Of a DNA stretch of 17,142 nucleotides, positions 15,004 through 17,142 are shown piece after piece (position 1 is the first letter of the stretch; the number at the start of each line of letters is the position of its first letter). The stretch lies in assembly GCA_036985935.1 (NCBI GenBank), contig BTQP01000027.1, positions 1-17,142 of the forward strand, in the 5' to 3' direction. The notes under the pieces were generated by a model. The model worked only from the letters and a program-made list of their open reading frames with translations. It made no database searches and was not told where the DNA came from. The DNA is from JAMBLL01 sp036985935. Its GTDB lineage: Bacteria > Actinomycetota > Acidimicrobiia > Spongiisociales > UBA5794. Both the position numbers and the translations under genes were made by a program.

Positions 15004-15990
15004 TCAGTTTTTCATGAGGTCAAGGAGGCCCAGCTTTGTCACAAGGTCGGATTCCCTATCGATGGCTTGCTGGGGGATCGGGATGCCCGAGCCCTCCGCG
15101 ACGCGGTTCATCATCTGGAAGTTTCCGAATACGGCAGCTGCGTCGACGAGTGCTTCGGGTCCAAGCCGGTCAATGAGTGCAGACTGGATGTCTGCGAGAG
15201 CCTCATCTGACACGCCATGAAGTACGTCGACCAGTTCGAGGAGAAGATTGCCACCCGGGATCCCGATCGGAATACTCGTATCGGAGATGGCAGCGAGGTC
15301 GATCTCATACTTGTATGCGATGGCGCTCTCACGGAGCATCCTTACGTGGCTCATCGTTCAATAGAAACATTGGTTCAGGAGCGATGTTCTCGACGACACG
15401 AGTTCCATCTGGGCGCGGTTGAGTCCAGGGGAACGCTCGAAGTCGCTGTAAGCCATTTCTTGACCTGTCATGTACTGCGGTCCAAAGGACTCTTGGAACG
15501 CAAACGCTTCGCTCGGTACGAGATCGAGAGCGGAAGGGATTGCGCCCTGTGGCATCGGCACGTGGGTGCGTCGGCGCTCGAGACCAGGCGATATCCGTCC
15601 TGTTGGCGGCCCGGATATAGGATCCGGAAGCGGTTCGAGTTCGACGTCGAGCGCGCGGTGTGCGCCATCGACCGCCGACAGCATCGACACCAACGAGATC
15701 ACCTCTACTGCGGCGGCCTCACCGTGGCGATCGGCAGCGTCTCTGACCAGGGCCTGGTCGACTGCGGCGGGATCGCAGTACAGGGTGCGAGCTAACGCAG
15801 CGATCCGATCGGGAACGAGGTTGGCGGTATCAGGGGTACGGTCATCACATGACCGTGCATGGTCGAGTATGGCCCGCCGCTCCGCCCCGTCGTAGACCGC
15901 CCCGGGTCGTGCGAAGTGAGCCCACATGGTCGTATAGGCCGTCTTGAGGTCCTCTCGAACTGGGACCGGCGCGGCAGCGAAATCGAACAT
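15004..15990 (-). CDS. Candidate selenoprotein: tandem AhpD/carboxymuconolactone decarboxylase-like protein with in-frame TGA
   Basis: Read through the TGA at 15358-15360, this is a 328-residue protein. The C-terminal domain (about 185-328) carries an AhpD-type active site, ELVSSRTSLLNQCFY then U-TMSHVRML. E196, C208, the TGA-encoded residue 211 and H215 have spacings 12, 3 and 4, exactly those of E118, C130, C133 and H137 in M. tuberculosis AhpD. The TGA therefore replaces the second redox cysteine. The frame remains open for 117 codons and ends with the family's FGNFQMMNRVAEGSGIPIP-like segment, so the downstream part is real protein. The N-terminal domain (about 20-125) looks like a diverged copy (SMLSAVDGAHRALDVELEP) lacking CxxCxxxH. 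The likely role is a thiol or selenol peroxidase or reductase. The ATG at 15354 in the downstream part has no ribosome site. A disabled gene (Cys to stop) is the main alternative. Confidence 0.75.
15319..15340 (-). promoter_or_regulatory. SECIS-like hairpin after the in-frame TGA
   Basis: In the message after the TGA, GAUGCUC and GAG plus CAUC can form a 7-bp stem with a 3-nt bulge (CGC) and a CGUGA apical loop. The loop begins at the 25th nucleotide after UGA. A G in the first two loop positions and a UGA-to-loop distance of about 16-37 nt are the known loose rules for bacterial SECIS elements, and both are met. A shorter GCUC/GAGC version with the same loop is also possible. Hairpins this small occur by chance, so this is supporting evidence only. 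Confidence 0.45.
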
Positions 15991-16003
15991 GGTTGCCAGA
16001 CTA
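15991..16003 (-). promoter_or_regulatory. Leaderless promoter -10 box for the AhpD-like gene
   Basis: TAGTCT (16003-15998 on the minus strand) followed by 7 nt and ATG, with no Shine-Dalgarno. The box lies just past the stop of the 58-residue upstream gene. Confidence 0.4.
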
Positions 16004-16014
16004 CCGGAGACCGA

Positions 16015-16191
16015 TCAGTGCACCGCCCGGATCGCCATTGCTGCAAGCGTCAACGTGCTGAGTCCGATAACCAGCAATCGGACGTCCTTGTGATTCCGAG
16101 TCAGAAACAGTCCGGTAGCGGTCGCAAGGATCCAGACGGCGAATTGGAAGGCAACTCCAGCGTCTGTCGAGGGCAGGAAAAGATCGAGCAA
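16015..16191 (-). CDS. 58-residue two-helix membrane protein
   Basis: A small frame starting at TTG 16191, directly after the stop of the DUF1684 gene (6 nt away), and ending in TGA. The peptide has two clear hydrophobic helices (AGVAFQFAVWILATATGLFL and VRLLVIGLSTLTLAAMAIRAV) joined by a short charged loop (TRNHKD), a typical hairpin topology for a small membrane protein. No family was recognised. The position suggests co-transcription with the DUF1684 gene and translation by termination-reinitiation, as no Shine-Dalgarno is visible. A TTG start is a weak point, but the helix-loop-helix pattern is unlikely in random sequence. Confidence 0.55.
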   Translation of the reverse strand: MLDLFLPSTDAGVAFQFAVWILATATGLFLTRNHKDVRLLVIGLSTLTLAAMAIRAVH

Positions 16192-16197
16192 CGGTGC

Positions 16198-16707
16198 CTA
16201 GGCAGGATTGCGCTCGCCGGCGCGAATCGCCACCGACAACCAGTTCTCTACGGGGGGCAAGGCACATGAGTACCGGTCGTTGTAGGCGCAGAAGGGAGCA
16301 TATGCGTAGTTGAAGTCGATCACAGCCGTGCCATCCCCGTTGGGCTGGACATCGACATATCGTCCGGCGCCGTATGTCTCGGAGCCAGAGGTTGCGTCTT
16401 TGAAGGGAAGGAACAGCCCTTCGTGTCCGGTCGAATACAGGGCGAACGTCGCATCTACGCCATCGACAACGATTGCTGCCCTTGCCGTACGCACATACGT
16501 GCGTTCCTCACCGGTCGTTGTGTGAATGGTGATGTCGGTGGGTTCGACTTCTTCGAGCGTGACGTTGAAGACGAGATCATCATCAGGCTCGAAATAGACA
16601 AGTCCCTCGAAATCCGACCTCTCGTTGTGCGGAACCGGTGACTGGTCGTCATGCCTGAAGAAGTCGTCCTTCTCTTTGCGAAACTGAAGCAGATCTGCAT
16701 TGTTCAT
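16198..16707 (-). CDS. DUF1684 family protein
   Basis: A 169-residue soluble protein of the DUF1684 family, whose function is unknown. The N-terminus LLQFRKEKDDFFRHDDQSPV and the segment SDFEGLVYFEPDDDLVF are typical, as is the C-terminal signature DFNYAYAPFCAYNDRYSCALPPVENWLSVAIRAGER with its two cysteines. I chose the ATG at 16707 because family members start just before LxxFRxxKDxFF. An in-frame ATG at 16743 would add 12 residues with no better ribosome site (AAGGAAGG there is too far upstream). The 16708-16779 gap to the upstream gene shows no clear promoter. Confidence 0.85.
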   Translation of the reverse strand: MNNADLLQFRKEKDDFFRHDDQSPVPHNERSDFEGLVYFEPDDDLVFNVTLEEVEPTDITIHTTTGEERTYVRTARAAIVVDGVDATFALYSTGHEGLFLPFKDATSGSETYGAGRYVDVQPNGDGTAVIDFNYAYAPFCAYNDRYSCALPPVENWLSVAIRAGERNPA

Positions 16708-16779
16708 ACAGAGCAGAACATCGCAACGCGCCACGTATTCCATGGACGCCGCGCGACCGATACCTTCCTTTGCGTGGTT

Positions 16780-17142
16780 TCATTGATATTCAGGGTGTTC
16801 AGCGATGAAGCGCTCGAGTTGTCGTTTCGCCTTGTCTCGCACCTGGCCCTGCACGATGCCGCTCCAGCCAAGAAGCAGGCCCGGTGCGCCGAGAGCCATC
16901 CTCGTCCACTTCCAGAGGTCGAATTCATCTTGATGGCGATTGATCTTGCCATCCTCGAAACCGAACGTCGCGGTGATCCTGTTGTGTATCGGCCGGTCGC
17001 TGCCACCGAGCGTGTACTTCGCTTCCCATTTTGCGGTTGCGCCATCATCGGATGTCTCAATGTCATCGAAGGTGACTTCGAGATCAGATCCCCCTTCGCA
17101 CAACATGTGCCACATGGCCAGCGCTGCGTTGCCCTCGATGTC
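16780..17142 (-). CDS. NTF2/SnoaL-like protein (partial, 5' end outside the window)
   Basis: The frame is open to the window edge (120 codons visible), so the true start lies beyond 17142. The sequence has the second half of an NTF2-like cone fold: LEVTFDDIETSDDGATAKWEAKYTL, then IHNRITATFGFEDGKINRHQDEFDLWKWTRMAL, which is the usual strand pattern of SnoaL-like or ketosteroid-isomerase-like proteins. The family includes small-ligand isomerases, hydrolases and proteins of unknown role, so no reaction can be assigned. It is on the same strand as the DUF1684 gene, 72 nt upstream of it. Confidence 0.75.
   Translation of the reverse strand, partial: DIEGNAALAMWHMLCEGGSDLEVTFDDIETSDDGATAKWEAKYTLGGSDRPIHNRITATFGFEDGKINRHQDEFDLWKWTRMALGAPGLLLGWSGIVQGQVRDKAKRQLERFIAEHPEYQ

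Noticed and set aside
15004..15354. Separate 116-residue gene starting at ATG 15354
   Set aside because: It is in phase with the upstream frame, has no Shine-Dalgarno or promoter box, and begins in the middle of the AhpD active-site motif. It is better read as the continuation past TGA.

Overview
The window looks like the chromosome of a high-GC Gram-positive bacterium (Actinomycetota). I infer this from a gyrA 3' end followed by a DUF3566 membrane protein gene, a pairing typical of actinobacterial chromosomes near the replication origin. A G+C content of about 60% by eye, and several genes that appear leaderless (a TANNNT -10 box 6-7 nt before the ATG, with no Shine-Dalgarno), fit this. An Acidimicrobiia-like lineage is possible but cannot be proven here. 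TGA is used as an ordinary stop in several genes (DUF3566, btuF, btuC, btuD). No mobile element, CRISPR array, tRNA or rRNA was seen.

Layout. (1) 1-773, plus: the gyrA C-terminus and a DUF3566 protein. (2) 852-4480, minus: a large secreted ExeM/NucH-type nuclease, then an unknown 240-residue protein translationally coupled to a 42-residue membrane-anchored microprotein. (3) 4575-8122, plus: a cobalamin riboswitch whose expression platform can hide or free the ribosome binding site, followed by a tightly overlapped B12 uptake operon, btuF-btuC-btuD-cobO. The first three genes import a corrinoid and the last adenosylates it to the form the riboswitch senses. (4) 8149-10086, minus: an LtrA-family membrane protein and a VIT1/CCC1-type metal transporter. 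The latter is divergent from (5) 10155-11399, plus, an AI-2E/PerM-family permease. (6) 11405-14910, minus: acetyl-CoA synthetase followed by an S10-family peptidase that appears to start at a rare ATT codon. (7) 15004-17142, minus: a tandem-domain AhpD/carboxymuconolactone-decarboxylase-like protein interrupted by an in-frame TGA, then a 58-residue two-helix membrane protein, a DUF1684 protein and the 3' part of an NTF2/SnoaL-like protein.

The most exciting feature is in block 7. The in-frame TGA at 15358-15360 falls exactly on the second cysteine of the AhpD active site (CxxC becomes CxxU). The Glu-Cys-Cys-His spacing of AhpD is preserved (12, 3 and 4 residues), the frame stays open for 117 more codons, and a SECIS-like hairpin follows. 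The simplest reading is a selenoprotein of about 328 residues that ordinary ORF calling would split into two hypothetical genes. The riboswitch platform, the ATT start and the shared leaderless-promoter geometry are further points of interest.
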